From positions 124,001 through 188,000 of the forward strand of contig NZ_RRYT01000004.1 in assembly GCF_006363815.1 (NCBI RefSeq): a stretch of DNA of 64,000 nt, read 5' to 3'. The stretch comes from Thermomonospora catenispora (GTDB lineage Bacteria > Actinomycetota > Actinomycetes > Streptosporangiales > Streptosporangiaceae). Below the pieces are notes generated by a model. It was given only the letters and a program-made list of their open reading frames with translations. It ran no database searches and was not told the DNA's origin. How positions within the stretch are numbered: position 1 is the first letter of the stretch; every line of letters starts with the position of its first letter. Made by a program: the position numbers and the translations under genes. This document shows positions 34,876-43,894 of the stretch, one piece after another.

Positions 34876-37047
34876 ATGTACGAAGGGCTGCCGGAACGAT
34901 CACGGGCCGAGGTCAAGGAGATCGTCCGGGAGGCCGAGAAGCTGCTGACGGCCGCCCGGGCGGTGCGCGAAGACCACGCACGGGCCTGCGCCCAGGTGCG
35001 GGAGGCGATCGAGCCGCTGCGGCAGGAGGCCGCCCGCCGGGAGCTGGAGCGGATACCGGCGGCGCGGCTGAAGGACGTCACCGAGGGACGGCTGCGGCTG
35101 GGCGCCCTGGAACAGGCCGGCTACCGCACCGTCCGGCAGGTCCTCGACGCCGGGCCGTACGGGCTCCAGCAGGTCCCGGGGATCGGGCCGCAGACCGCGC
35201 TGCAGGCGCACGCCGCCGCCGAGCAGATCGCCCGGGCGGTGCGCGAGACGGTGGCGGTGCGGATCGACATCGACCGGCAGGACGACCCGGCGATGACGGC
35301 GCTGGTGGTGGCGCTGCACCGGCTGGTGACGGCCGGGCCGCGGCTGCCGCGGGCGGTGCGGGCCGCCGCCTCGGCGGAGGAGACCCTGGCCCACTCGCTG
35401 CCCGCCGCCCGGACGCTGGCCGGCAGGCTGCGCAGGCTGTTGGCCGGCCGCGCCCGCCGGGAGGAGGCGCGCCGCGCGCTCGCCGCGATCGAAGGGGTCC
35501 TCGCCTGGGCGCGCGGCGAGGACGCGGCGACCTGGTTCGCGCAGACCTCGGTGGACCTGCTGCGGCCGCCGGTGCCGGGGATCGAGGCGTGGACCGGCTA
35601 CGAGCACGACGCGCCCGCCTACCACGGACTGCTCGTCGAGATCGCCGGCATGGAGCCCGACCGGGCCTCCAGCGAGGGCTTCCTGCCCGACGAGATCGCC
35701 GAACGGGTCAAGGCCCAGCCCCTCGACGAGACCCACCTGAAGGTGTCGCTGCGCGGCTACCAGGCGTTCGGGGCGAGGTTCGCGCTGGCGCAGCGGCGGG
35801 CGATCCTCGGCGACGAGATGGGGCTGGGCAAGACCGTGCAGGCCATCGCCGCCCTGGCCCATCTGCGCGCCGAAGGGCGCACCCACTTCATGGTGGCCTG
35901 CCCCGCCAGCGTGCTGGTCAACTGGCTGCGGGAGATCGAGCAGCGCAGCACCCTGCGGCCGGTGCGCGTGCACGGGCCCGACCGCGCCGACGCGTTGGAG
36001 GACTGGACCGCCCGCGGCGGGGTCGCGGTGACCACCATCGACGGCCTGCACGCCCTGCCCGTCCCCGAGCGGGCGCCGCTGGGGATGCTGGTGGTGGACG
36101 AGGCCCACTACGTCAAGAACCCTCAGGCCCGCCGGTCGCGCGCGGTCGCGGCCTGGGCGCGGCGCACCGACCGGGTGCTGTTCCTCACCGGGACGCCGAT
36201 GGAGAACCGGGTGGGGGAGTTCCGCGCCCTGGTCGCCCACCTGCAGCCCGACCTGGTCGAACGGATCGACGACAGCGCCGGGGCGGCCGGGCCGCAGGCG
36301 TTCCGCCGCGCCGTCGGCCCCGCCTACCTGCGGCGCAACCAGGAGGACGTGCTCACCGAGCTGCCCGACCTGACCTGGATCGACGAGTGGGAGGACTTCA
36401 CCGCCCAGGACCGGGCCGCCTACCGGGAGGCCGTCGCGTCGGGCAACTTCATGGCGATGCGCCGCGCCGCCTTCTGCCACCCCGGCCGCTCCGCCAAGCT
36501 GGAGCGCCTGCGCGAGCTGGTCGGAGAGGCCGCCGACAACGGCGCCAAGGTCGTGGTGTTCTCCTACTTCCGCGAGGTCCTCGACATCGTGCAGCGGACG
36601 CTCGGACCCGACGCGCTCGGCCCGCTCACCGGCTCGCTGCCCGCCGCCCGCCGCCAGCGGCTCGTGGACGACTTCGCCGCCCGGGACGGGCACGCGGTGC
36701 TGCTCAGCCAGATCCAGGCGGGCGGGGTGGGGCTCAACCTGCAGGCCGCATCCGTGGTGATCATCTGCGAGCCGCAGGTCAAACCCGGCACGGAGCAGCA
36801 GGCCGTGGCCCGCGCCCACCGGATGGGCCAGGTCCGCAAGGTCCAGGTGCACCGGCTGCTGTCCACCGAGGGCGTGGACGTGCGGATGCTGGAGATCCTG
36901 CGGCGCAAGAGCGACCTGTTCGACGCCTACGCCCGCCGCAGCCACGTCGCCGAATCCACCCCCGAGGCCGTCGACGTCTCCGAAGCCTCCCTGGCCCGGC
37001 GGATCGTGGAGGACGAGCAGCGCCGCCTGGCCGGCGACGCGGCCTGA
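34876..37047 (+). CDS. SNF2-family DEAD/DEAH ATPase/helicase
   Basis: A 723-residue (from 34876) DNA-dependent ATPase. An N-terminal coiled/helical part is followed by helix-hairpin-helix residues (LQQVPGIGPQTALQAHAAAE, about 95-115), then the SNF2 motor: motif I LGDEMGLGKTVQAIA, DEAH box LVVDEAHYVKNPQ, motif III FLTGTPMENRVGEF, and in the second half AGGVGLNLQAA and motif VI QQAVARAHRMGQ. It would track on or remodel DNA. Start uncertain between GTG 34858 and ATG 34876; neither has a strong ribosome site. No nuclease or methylase partner is adjacent, so its process cannot be assigned. Confidence 0.88.
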   Translation: MYEGLPERSRAEVKEIVREAEKLLTAARAVREDHARACAQVREAIEPLRQEAARRELERIPAARLKDVTEGRLRLGALEQAGYRTVRQVLDAGPYGLQQVPGIGPQTALQAHAAAEQIARAVRETVAVRIDIDRQDDPAMTALVVALHRLVTAGPRLPRAVRAAASAEETLAHSLPAARTLAGRLRRLLAGRARREEARRALAAIEGVLAWARGEDAATWFAQTSVDLLRPPVPGIEAWTGYEHDAPAYHGLLVEIAGMEPDRASSEGFLPDEIAERVKAQPLDETHLKVSLRGYQAFGARFALAQRRAILGDEMGLGKTVQAIAALAHLRAEGRTHFMVACPASVLVNWLREIEQRSTLRPVRVHGPDRADALEDWTARGGVAVTTIDGLHALPVPERAPLGMLVVDEAHYVKNPQARRSRAVAAWARRTDRVLFLTGTPMENRVGEFRALVAHLQPDLVERIDDSAGAAGPQAFRRAVGPAYLRRNQEDVLTELPDLTWIDEWEDFTAQDRAAYREAVASGNFMAMRRAAFCHPGRSAKLERLRELVGEAADNGAKVVVFSYFREVLDIVQRTLGPDALGPLTGSLPAARRQRLVDDFAARDGHAVLLSQIQAGGVGLNLQAASVVIICEPQVKPGTEQQAVARAHRMGQVRKVQVHRLLSTEGVDVRMLEILRRKSDLFDAYARRSHVAESTPEAVDVSEASLARRIVEDEQRRLAGDAA

Positions 37048-37264
37048 ACGCGGGTCATCGAAGCGCCCAGGGCGGACAAAACCCCCTTGGCGCCCCCTTG
37101 ACGCTCCTCCCGCGGGCCCGCGCGGCGCACCGCCGCCGACCCCGCGCCCACGCGGCCTTCCGGCCTCCCCGCCGCCGGGACAGGCCGGCGAGGGGACGCC
37201 GGGCACCTAGGGGGCGGCAGCACTTACCGAGGCGGGGGAGGGCTGGTTATACCGGGGACGGTCG

Positions 37265-37297
37265 CCGTTCAGCAGGGTTCAGCAGGAAGGTCCGTCC
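37265..37297 (+). promoter_or_regulatory. Leader of the hydrogenase operon with a 10-bp direct repeat
   Basis: The 250-bp gap before the operon ends with a tandem repeat of GTTCAGCAGG just ahead of the ribosome site AGGAAGG and the ATG at 37298. Upstream is an A/T-rich hexamer GTTATACC (around 37246) that might be part of a -10 element. No regulator site could be identified. Confidence 0.35.
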
Positions 37298-38647
37298 ATG
37301 GAGACGCAGACGCCGGTCGCCGCCGAAGGGCTCGACGCCGTGCGGGCGGTGGCGGACGCCATCCTGTACGAGGGGTACCTGCTGTACCCGTACCGGCGGT
37401 CGTCCGGCAAGAACAAGGTCCGCTGGCAGTTCGGGGTGCTGCTGCCGCCGGCGTGGGCGCGGGCGCACGGGCTGACCGACGAGGGCGTCGCCGGGGCCGC
37501 GGAGTCCTGGTGGCAGCGGACCGAATGCCTGGTGCAGGCGCCGCCGGACGCCGTGATCGAGGCCCGGGTGCGGTTCCTGCAGGTGCAGTGGCGCTCGCCG
37601 GAACGGCTGCGACCGGACGGCTCGCACCGGCCGGTCGACCGGCTCGACGCCGGCGGGCGGCTGGAGCTGGAGTTCGACGAGGCCGTCCCGCAGGAGTTCG
37701 AGGTCCGGGCGCGCGTCGCCGACCTGCTGGCGGGCGAGCACCGCCGGCGGCTGCTCGCGCCCGGCGGGGAGTTCGCCGAGCCGATCACCGACGAGGAGGG
37801 CCGCCCGCTGGGCCGCGTGGTGCGCCGCCGCCGGCCGGTGGAGGCCGCGGTGACCATGTCGATGCACGCCCTGCCCGCCGCGCACCCGCTGCACCGGTTA
37901 CGGATCCGGGTGGAGAACGCCGGGGAGGCCACCCCGGCCGACGCGCCCCGGGACGAGGCGCTGCGCAGCGCGCTGATCGCGACGCACACCCTGCTGACGG
38001 TCGAGCCGGGGACGTTCCTGTCGCTGCTGGACCCGCCGGCCTGGGCCGAGGAGGCGGCCCGCGAGTGCGTCAACGTGCACACCTTCCCGGTACTGGCGGG
38101 CGAGGCGGTGCTCTCCTCGCCGATCCTGCTGCAGGACCACCCGAAGATCGCCCCGGAGAGCCCCGGCGACCTGCACGACGCCACCGAGATCGACGAACTG
38201 CTGGCGCTGCGCACCCGCACCCTGACCGACGCGGAGAAACGCGAGGCGCGCGCCACCGACCCGCGGGCCGCCGAGATCCTCGACCGGGTCGAGACGATGC
38301 CGCCGGAGGTCATGGCCCGCCTGCACGGCACCATCCGCGAGCGGACCTGGAACCCGGCCGGCGACCCCGGCGTCTCGCCCGAGACCGACGCCGTCACCGT
38401 GCGGGGCGTCCCCGTCGCCAAGGGCAGCCGGGTGCGCCTGCGCCCCCGGACCCGCGGCACCGACCCCCAGGACCGCTTCCTGGACGGCCGGACCGCGCTG
38501 GTGGAGGCGGTGCTCCGCGACGTGGAGGGCGCGGTGCACCTGGCCGTGACGGTGGAGGACGACCCGGCCGCCGACCTCCACCAGTGGCACGGCCGGTTCC
38601 GCTACTTCGCCCCCGGCGAGGTCGAGCCGCTGGAGGACCCGTCATGA
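37298..38647 (+). CDS. Conserved hydrogenase-operon protein of unknown function
   Basis: A 449-residue soluble protein opening the group 1h hydrogenase operon. The N-terminus (AILYEGYLLYPYRRSSGKNK) and the middle (LLDPPAWAEEAARECVNVHT, then LLQDHPKIAPESPGDLHDAT) are distinctive, and I recall proteins of this type as typical of actinobacterial hydrogenase clusters, without a biochemical assignment. No cysteine clusters or membrane helices are visible. Its stop overlaps the protease start, so it is translated with the maturation genes. A role in assembly is the simplest guess. Confidence 0.82.
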   Translation: METQTPVAAEGLDAVRAVADAILYEGYLLYPYRRSSGKNKVRWQFGVLLPPAWARAHGLTDEGVAGAAESWWQRTECLVQAPPDAVIEARVRFLQVQWRSPERLRPDGSHRPVDRLDAGGRLELEFDEAVPQEFEVRARVADLLAGEHRRRLLAPGGEFAEPITDEEGRPLGRVVRRRRPVEAAVTMSMHALPAAHPLHRLRIRVENAGEATPADAPRDEALRSALIATHTLLTVEPGTFLSLLDPPAWAEEAARECVNVHTFPVLAGEAVLSSPILLQDHPKIAPESPGDLHDATEIDELLALRTRTLTDAEKREARATDPRAAEILDRVETMPPEVMARLHGTIRERTWNPAGDPGVSPETDAVTVRGVPVAKGSRVRLRPRTRGTDPQDRFLDGRTALVEAVLRDVEGAVHLAVTVEDDPAADLHQWHGRFRYFAPGEVEPLEDPS

Positions 38648-39141
38648 CGGACCGGGTCCTGGTCGCGGGGATCGGCAACGTCTTCCTCGGGGACGACGCG
38701 TTCGGCGTCGAGGTCGTCCGGCGGATCGACCCGGCGACCCTGCCGCCCGGGGCCGAGGTCGCCGACTACGGCATCCGCGGCGTCCACCTGGCCTATGAGC
38801 TGCTGGACCGCCGGCACGAGACGCTGATCCTGGTCGACGCGATGCCGCTGGACGGGCCGCCGGGCACCCTCGCCGTGCTGGAGGCCGACCCGTCGGGCGA
38901 GACCGGGCCGCCCTCCCTCGACGGCCACGGCATGCACCCCCAGGCCGTGCTGCACCTGCTGCGCACGCTCGGCGGCGCCGTGGACCGGGTGCTGATCGTC
39001 GGGTGCAGGCCCGCCGACGTCACCGAGCGGATGGGGCTGTCGGAGCCGGTCGCCGCCGCCGTGGACGAGGCCGTCGGCCTGGTCACCGAACTCGTTCACC
39101 AGGTCCTGTCAGATCGAGGAGCGGAGTACGCCAGTGCATGA
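38644..39141 (+). CDS. Hydrogenase maturation endopeptidase (HyaD/HybD-like)
   Basis: A 165-residue M52 peptidase that removes the C-terminal tail of the large subunit once Ni is inserted. The conserved GIGNVFLGDDAFGVEVVRRI is at residues 9-28, with the Ni-sensing Glu/Asp there, then Asp in LILVDAMPLDG and His in LDGHGMHPQAVLHLL. Substrate should be HhyL, encoded four genes... two genes downstream, which retains a 22-residue tail. It overlaps the neighbouring genes on both sides. Confidence 0.9.
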   Translation: MTDRVLVAGIGNVFLGDDAFGVEVVRRIDPATLPPGAEVADYGIRGVHLAYELLDRRHETLILVDAMPLDGPPGTLAVLEADPSGETGPPSLDGHGMHPQAVLHLLRTLGGAVDRVLIVGCRPADVTERMGLSEPVAAAVDEAVGLVTELVHQVLSDRGAEYASA

Positions 39142-39517
39142 GATGGGGCTGTGCGAGGCCATCGTCGACGCCGTGCTGCAGCGGGCGGAGGGCCGCCGGG
39201 TGCGCTCGGTCCGGGTCCGGGTCGCCGGTCACCCGGTCGTCCGGGAAGTGGTGGACCAGGGCTTCGCGATGGCGGCGGCCGGGACCGTCGCCGAAGGGGC
39301 CGAGCTGGAGCTGGTGGTGGAGCCGCCCGGGGTGGTGTGCCGGGCCTGCGCCGAGTGGTCCCCGGTGACCTCCGCGCGGGCGCTGGTGGCCTGCCCGCGC
39401 TGCGGGAGCCTCGATGTGGCCTCCGCCGAAGACGAACGGCTGGTCGTGGAGGAGATCGCCTTCTCCGCCGAGACCGCCGCACAACCCGCTGCCGAGACCG
39501 CCGGAGGACGCCGATGA
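39134..39517 (+). CDS. hypA: Hydrogenase nickel-incorporation protein HypA
   Basis: A 127-residue Ni-delivery protein. The start is the GTG at 39134, giving the required (Met)-His-Glu N-terminus (HEMGLCEAIVDAVL) whose His2 binds nickel. A zinc site is formed by CRACAEW and CPRCGS about 25 residues apart. It normally works with the GTPase HypB, for which no gene is visible in this window. Its stop overlaps hhyS. Confidence 0.92.
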   Translation: MHEMGLCEAIVDAVLQRAEGRRVRSVRVRVAGHPVVREVVDQGFAMAAAGTVAEGAELELVVEPPGVVCRACAEWSPVTSARALVACPRCGSLDVASAEDERLVVEEIAFSAETAAQPAAETAGGRR

Positions 39518-40575
39518 CCACGCAGACGGCGGGAACCGCCGAACGCCGGGCCGGATTCGACGAGATCAGCATCCTGTGGATCTCCGAGGGCATGAGCTGC
39601 GACGGGGACACCGTGTCGGTGACCGCCTCCGGGCAGCCGGCCATCGAGGACGTGGTGAACGGGGTGATCCCGGGCCTGCCCAAGGTCAACCTCTACAACA
39701 AGGTGCTGTCGCCGACGCTGGGCGGGGAGGAGTTCTTAGCCCCCTTCCGCGCCGCCGTCCGCGGCGACCTCAGCCCCTACATCCTGGTGGTGGAGGGCTC
39801 GATCCCCAACGAGAAGGTCAACGGGGACGGGTACTGGACCTCCTTCGGCAACGACCCCGACACCGGCGAGCCGGTCACCTTGAACTGGTGGATCGACGCG
39901 CTCGCCCCCGGCGCCTGGGCGGTCGTGGCGATCGGCACCTGCGCCACCTACGGCGGCATCCACGCCATGGCCGGGAACCCGACCGGCTGCATGGGACTGG
40001 CCGACTACCTGGGCTGGGACTTCCGCTCGGCGGGGCGGCTGCCGATCGTGAACGTCCCCGGCTGCCCGGTGCAGCCGGAGAACTTCATGGAGACGCTGAC
40101 CTGGCTGCTGTACCACGCCGCCGGGGCCGCGCCCCCGCCGCCGCTGGACGACAAGCTCCGCCCCACCTGGCTGTTCGGCAAGACCGTGCACGAGGGCTGC
40201 GACCGCGGCTCGTACTACGAGCAGGGCGACTTCGCCAAGGACTACAACTCGCCCAAGTGCCAGGTGAAGATCGGCTGCTGGGGCCCGGTGGTCAACTGCA
40301 ACGTGCCCAAGCGCGGCTGGATGGGCGGCCTGGGCGGCTGCCCGAACGTCGGCGGCATCTGCATCGCCTGCACCATGCCGGGCTTCCCGGACAAGTTCAT
40401 GCCGTTCATGGACCAGCCGCCGGGCGCCAGCCTGTCGAGCCTGATGATCAAGCCGTACGGGGCGTTCATCCGGCGGATGCGCGGCATCACCAACCGGACG
40501 GTCAACAAGGAACCACGCTGGCACCACAACCGCGAGGAACTCACCACCGGCTTCGACCCGCGGTACCGCCCATAG
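39514..40575 (+). CDS. hhyS: [NiFe]-hydrogenase group 1h small subunit
   Basis: A 353-residue iron-sulfur subunit that relays electrons from the active site through three clusters. It lacks the Tat signal of most group 1 enzymes. At the proximal cluster, SEGMSCDGDTVSVT replaces the usual CxxC by C29-x-x-D32, as described for the actinobacterial O2-tolerant hydrogenase of Cupriavidus necator. Other cluster ligands are in IGTCATYGG, VPGCPVQPEN and the CTMPGFPDKFMPF region. Group 1h enzymes oxidise atmospheric H2. It is followed by hhyL after 33 bases. Confidence 0.95.
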   Translation: MTTQTAGTAERRAGFDEISILWISEGMSCDGDTVSVTASGQPAIEDVVNGVIPGLPKVNLYNKVLSPTLGGEEFLAPFRAAVRGDLSPYILVVEGSIPNEKVNGDGYWTSFGNDPDTGEPVTLNWWIDALAPGAWAVVAIGTCATYGGIHAMAGNPTGCMGLADYLGWDFRSAGRLPIVNVPGCPVQPENFMETLTWLLYHAAGAAPPPPLDDKLRPTWLFGKTVHEGCDRGSYYEQGDFAKDYNSPKCQVKIGCWGPVVNCNVPKRGWMGGLGGCPNVGGICIACTMPGFPDKFMPFMDQPPGASLSSLMIKPYGAFIRRMRGITNRTVNKEPRWHHNREELTTGFDPRYRP

Positions 40576-40608
40576 CACCCGGACAAGCACCCGGAAAGGC
40601 GAACTCAG

Positions 40609-42402
40609 ATGGCGATCACCGAACAGCAGTCCGCCGCGGCGCGGCCCGAGCAGCTGGTGGAGATGTCCTGGGACCCGATCACCAGGATCATCGGCAACCT
40701 GGGCATCTACACCAAGATCGACTTTGCCAACCGCAGGGTCGTCGAGTGCCACAGCACCTCGTCGCTGTTCCGCGGCTACTCGGTGTTCATGAAGGGCAAG
40801 GACCCGCGCGACGCCGGGTTCATCACCAGCCGGATCTGCGGGATCTGCGGCGACAACCACACCACCTGCTCGGTGTACGCGCAGAACATGGCCTACGGGA
40901 TCAAGACGCCGGTGCTGGGCGAGCTGATCCTCAACCTCGGCGAGGCCGCCGAGTACATGTTCGACCACACGATCTTCCAGGACAACCTGGTCTTCGTGGA
41001 CTTCTGCGAGGCCATGGTCAAGGACACCAACCCGAGCGTGCTGCGCCGGGCCGAGTCCACCGAGGCCCCGCGGGGCCACATCCACGGCTACCGCACCATC
41101 GCCGACATCATGCGGGGCTACAACCCCTTCGAAGGCGAGGTCTACAAGGCGGCGCTGCGGATGAGCCGGCTCACCCGGGAGATGTTCTGCCTGATGGAGG
41201 GCCGGCACGTGCACCCGTCCACGGTGTACCCGGGCGGAGTGGGCACCCAGCCGACCCCGACGCTGTTCACCGACTACCTGACCCGGCTGATGCAGGTGGT
41301 CGACTTCGTGAAGAAGGCCGTCGCGATGAACGACGACGTGTTCGACTTCTTCTACGAGGCGCTGCCGGGCTATGAGGAGGTCGGACGGCGACGGATCCTG
41401 CTGGGCTGCTGGGGGGCGTTCCAGAACCCCGACGTCGTCGACTACCGCTACGAGACCATGAACGAGTGGGGCAAGGCGATGTACGTCACCCCCGGCATCG
41501 TGGTCGACGGCGAACTGGTCACCAACGACCTGGTCGACATCAACCTCGGCATCCGCATCCTGCTCGGCTCCTCCTACTACGAGGACTGGGTGAACGAGGA
41601 GCCGTTCGTCACCCACGACCCGCTCGGCAACCCGGTCGACATCCGGCACCCGTGGAACCAGACCACCCTGCCGGCGCCGCAGAAGCGCGACTTCAACGAC
41701 AAGTACAGCTGGGTGATGAGCCCCCGCTGGTACGACCGGCGCACCGGGGAGCACCTGGCGCTGGACACCGGCGGCGGCGCGTTCGCCCGCCTGTACGTGA
41801 CCGCGCTGTCGAACCTGGTGGACACCCCGTACGTGCGCGCCACCGGCTCCGGCGTGCAGATCCACCTGCCCAAGGGGGAGTCGCTGCCGGAGACCACGCT
41901 GGAGTGGCGGATCCCCAAGTGGTCCAACGCCATCGAGCGCAACCGGGCGCGGGTGTACTTCGTCGCCTACGCCGCCGCGATGGCGTTCCACTTCATCGAG
42001 CAGGCCCTGGAGCGGGTGCGGGCCGGCGACCAGAAGGTCTTCCAGGACTTCGACGTCCCCGACGAGGCCATCGGGGTGGGCTTCCACGAGGCGGTCCGCG
42101 GAGTGCTCTCGCACCACCTGGTGATCCGCGACGGCAAGATCGCCAACTATCACCCGTACCCGCCGACCCCGTGGAACGCCAGCCCGCGCGACCACTTCGG
42201 CACCCCCGGCCCGTACGAGGACGCCGTGCAGGACATGCCGATCTTCGAGGAGAACGGGCCGGAGGACTTCCGCGGCGTGGACATCATGCGGGCGGTCCGC
42301 AGCTTCGACCCCTGCCTGCCCTGCGGCGTCCACATGTACCTCGGCAAGGGCCGGGAGCTGCGCAGGATCCACTCCCCGATGTTCGGCGCCGACCATGGCT
42401 GA
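40609..42402 (+). CDS. hhyL: [NiFe]-hydrogenase group 1h large subunit
   Basis: A 597-residue catalytic subunit binding the NiFe(CN)2CO centre. The L1 motif RICGICGDNHTTC supplies Cys77 and Cys80, and the L2 motif DPCLPCGVH near the C-terminus supplies Cys569 and Cys572. The 22 residues after His575 (starting MYLGKG) form the tail cut off by the protease encoded in the same operon. GGAAAGG precedes the ATG. With HhyS this is a high-affinity H2 uptake enzyme feeding electrons to the respiratory chain. The stop overlaps the next gene. Confidence 0.95.
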   Translation: MAITEQQSAAARPEQLVEMSWDPITRIIGNLGIYTKIDFANRRVVECHSTSSLFRGYSVFMKGKDPRDAGFITSRICGICGDNHTTCSVYAQNMAYGIKTPVLGELILNLGEAAEYMFDHTIFQDNLVFVDFCEAMVKDTNPSVLRRAESTEAPRGHIHGYRTIADIMRGYNPFEGEVYKAALRMSRLTREMFCLMEGRHVHPSTVYPGGVGTQPTPTLFTDYLTRLMQVVDFVKKAVAMNDDVFDFFYEALPGYEEVGRRRILLGCWGAFQNPDVVDYRYETMNEWGKAMYVTPGIVVDGELVTNDLVDINLGIRILLGSSYYEDWVNEEPFVTHDPLGNPVDIRHPWNQTTLPAPQKRDFNDKYSWVMSPRWYDRRTGEHLALDTGGGAFARLYVTALSNLVDTPYVRATGSGVQIHLPKGESLPETTLEWRIPKWSNAIERNRARVYFVAYAAAMAFHFIEQALERVRAGDQKVFQDFDVPDEAIGVGFHEAVRGVLSHHLVIRDGKIANYHPYPPTPWNASPRDHFGTPGPYEDAVQDMPIFEENGPEDFRGVDIMRAVRSFDPCLPCGVHMYLGKGRELRRIHSPMFGADHG

Positions 42403-42949
42403 GGGGCCGCCGCGCCTGGACGCCGCGGCGGTCGCCGAACGCCTGACCGCGCTGGAGGACCTGCTCGCTTACCTGGAGCGGGTCCCCGGCGCGACCGCCG
42501 AGAAGGCCCTGGACGCCGTCGCCCTGATGACCGAGCTGTACGGCGAGGCCCTGGCCCGCGTCCTGGACCGCCTGCCGCAGGAGACGGCCCGGCCGCTGAT
42601 GGAGGACGAGCTGGTGGGCCATCTGCTGGTGCTGCACGGCCTGCACCCGCTGCCTGCGGAAGAACGCGCCGCCCGCGCCCTGGAGCGCCTGCGCCCGGCC
42701 CTGCGGGAACACGGCGCCGACGCCGAACTGATCGGCATCGAGGACGGCGTGGCCCGCGTCCGCCTGAGCGTCCGCGGCTGCGGCTCGGCCCTCGGCCCCG
42801 CCCGGGAGGCCGTGGAGGCCGCGCTGACCGCCGCCGCGCCCGAGCTGAGGGGGGTCGAACCGGTCCGGCCGGCCGCCCCGGCCGCGTTCGTCCCGGCCGA
42901 CTCCCTGCTCCGCCGCCCCGCCGCGAGCGCCGCGGAAGGCCCGGCATGA
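42395..42949 (+). CDS. NifU-like hydrogenase-operon protein without the CxxC
   Basis: A 184-residue protein. Residues 1-90 are helical; the rest resembles the NifU C-terminal iron-sulfur scaffold domain (ELIGIEDGVARVRLSVRGCG, then REAVEAALTAAAPEL), but the usual CxxC is degenerate: only one Cys remains in GCGSALG. So it may have lost cluster binding and act as an assembly or docking partner for the small subunit. Overlaps hhyL at the start and the DUF5947 gene at the end. Confidence 0.75.
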   Translation: MAEGPPRLDAAAVAERLTALEDLLAYLERVPGATAEKALDAVALMTELYGEALARVLDRLPQETARPLMEDELVGHLLVLHGLHPLPAEERAARALERLRPALREHGADAELIGIEDGVARVRLSVRGCGSALGPAREAVEAALTAAAPELRGVEPVRPAAPAAFVPADSLLRRPAASAAEGPA

Positions 42950-43608
42950 CCGCGGCCCGCCACCGCGCTCCCGGCGCCCCGCCCGCCCGGGCGGACGCGC
43001 CGCCGCGGGAGGGGGCCGCCGGGCCGGCCGCCGGGTCGACGGCGTTGGGACGGGCGATCGCCCGGGCGCGGTCGCGGGAGGAAGGGGAGCGGTGCGACCT
43101 GTGCGGGCTGGGCATCGGGGACCGGCACGCGCACCTGCTGGACGAGGAGCGTCAGGAGCTGCTGTGCGCATGCCGGGCGTGCGCGCTGCTGTTTGAGCGG
43201 GACGCGGCGGTGCAGGGGGCCTACCGGCCGGTGCCCCGGCGGCGGGTGCGGCTGACCGGGGTGTCGTCGGCGGAACTGGGCGTCCCGGTGGGGCTGGCGT
43301 TCTTCGTGCCCCGGCCGGACGGCACGGTGACGGCGCACTGCCCCAGCCCGCTGGGGGCGACCCGGTTCGCCGTGGACCCCCGGGTGTGGGAGCGCGTGAT
43401 CGCGGAATGCGACGTGTTGCAGACGATGCGGCCCTCGGTCGAGGCGCTGCTGGTCAACACGGCCCGGGGGGCCGACGAGCGATGGCTGGTCCCCATCGAC
43501 GACTGCTACCGGCTGGTGGCGCTGGTCCGCGACCACTGGCAGGGGCTGTCGGGAGGGACCCGGGTGTGGAAGGAGGTCGCCGAGTTCTTCGCCCGACTGG
43601 CCGAGTGA
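42946..43608 (+). CDS. DUF5947 family hydrogenase-operon protein
   Basis: A 220-residue protein. After a Pro/Ala-rich N-terminus comes a metal-binding-like site ERCDLCGLGIGDRHAHLLDE with a second pair CACRAC about 30 residues on, then a globular part ending GGTRVWKEVAEFFARLAE. The layout suits the DUF5947 family found in actinobacterial hydrogenase operons. Two CxxC pairs make a zinc or rubredoxin-like iron site plausible; an electron-transfer or maturation role is inferred only. Confidence 0.78.
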   Translation: MTAARHRAPGAPPARADAPPREGAAGPAAGSTALGRAIARARSREEGERCDLCGLGIGDRHAHLLDEERQELLCACRACALLFERDAAVQGAYRPVPRRRVRLTGVSSAELGVPVGLAFFVPRPDGTVTAHCPSPLGATRFAVDPRVWERVIAECDVLQTMRPSVEALLVNTARGADERWLVPIDDCYRLVALVRDHWQGLSGGTRVWKEVAEFFARLAE

Positions 43609-43639
43609 CGGCCGACCGACGCATGTGAAGGAGCAGATC

Positions 43640-43849
43640 ATGGCGCAGATCCGAGTGGGCAGGCCGGACACCGCCCCCGACGCGCCCGCGCACACGCCGG
43701 GCGTGCGGGAGGGCAACGCCAAGGGCGCCTACCGCCACCAGGCGGGACACCGCAAGGACGACACCGTGGACGCCCGCAAGTCGACCGGCATCCGGCCCAA
43801 GGACCGCAACCCGATCCTGCCCTCGATGCCCAACCTGCCGCCGGGATGA
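43640..43849 (+). CDS. Small hydrophilic hydrogenase-operon protein
   Basis: A 69-residue basic protein (MAQIRVGRPDTAPDAPAHTP at the start, ending ILPSMPNLPPG) with a Lys/His-rich centre. No membrane segment or cysteine. The ATG at 43640 has AAGGAG upstream; an upstream GTG at 43625 is rejected because it overlaps that site. It sits in the hyp operon between DUF5947 and another tiny gene. Function unknown. Confidence 0.7.
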   Translation: MAQIRVGRPDTAPDAPAHTPGVREGNAKGAYRHQAGHRKDDTVDARKSTGIRPKDRNPILPSMPNLPPG

Positions 43850-43894
43850 CCGATGACCCGACGCACGAGAAACCTTGAGGAAGGAGGCGCACGG

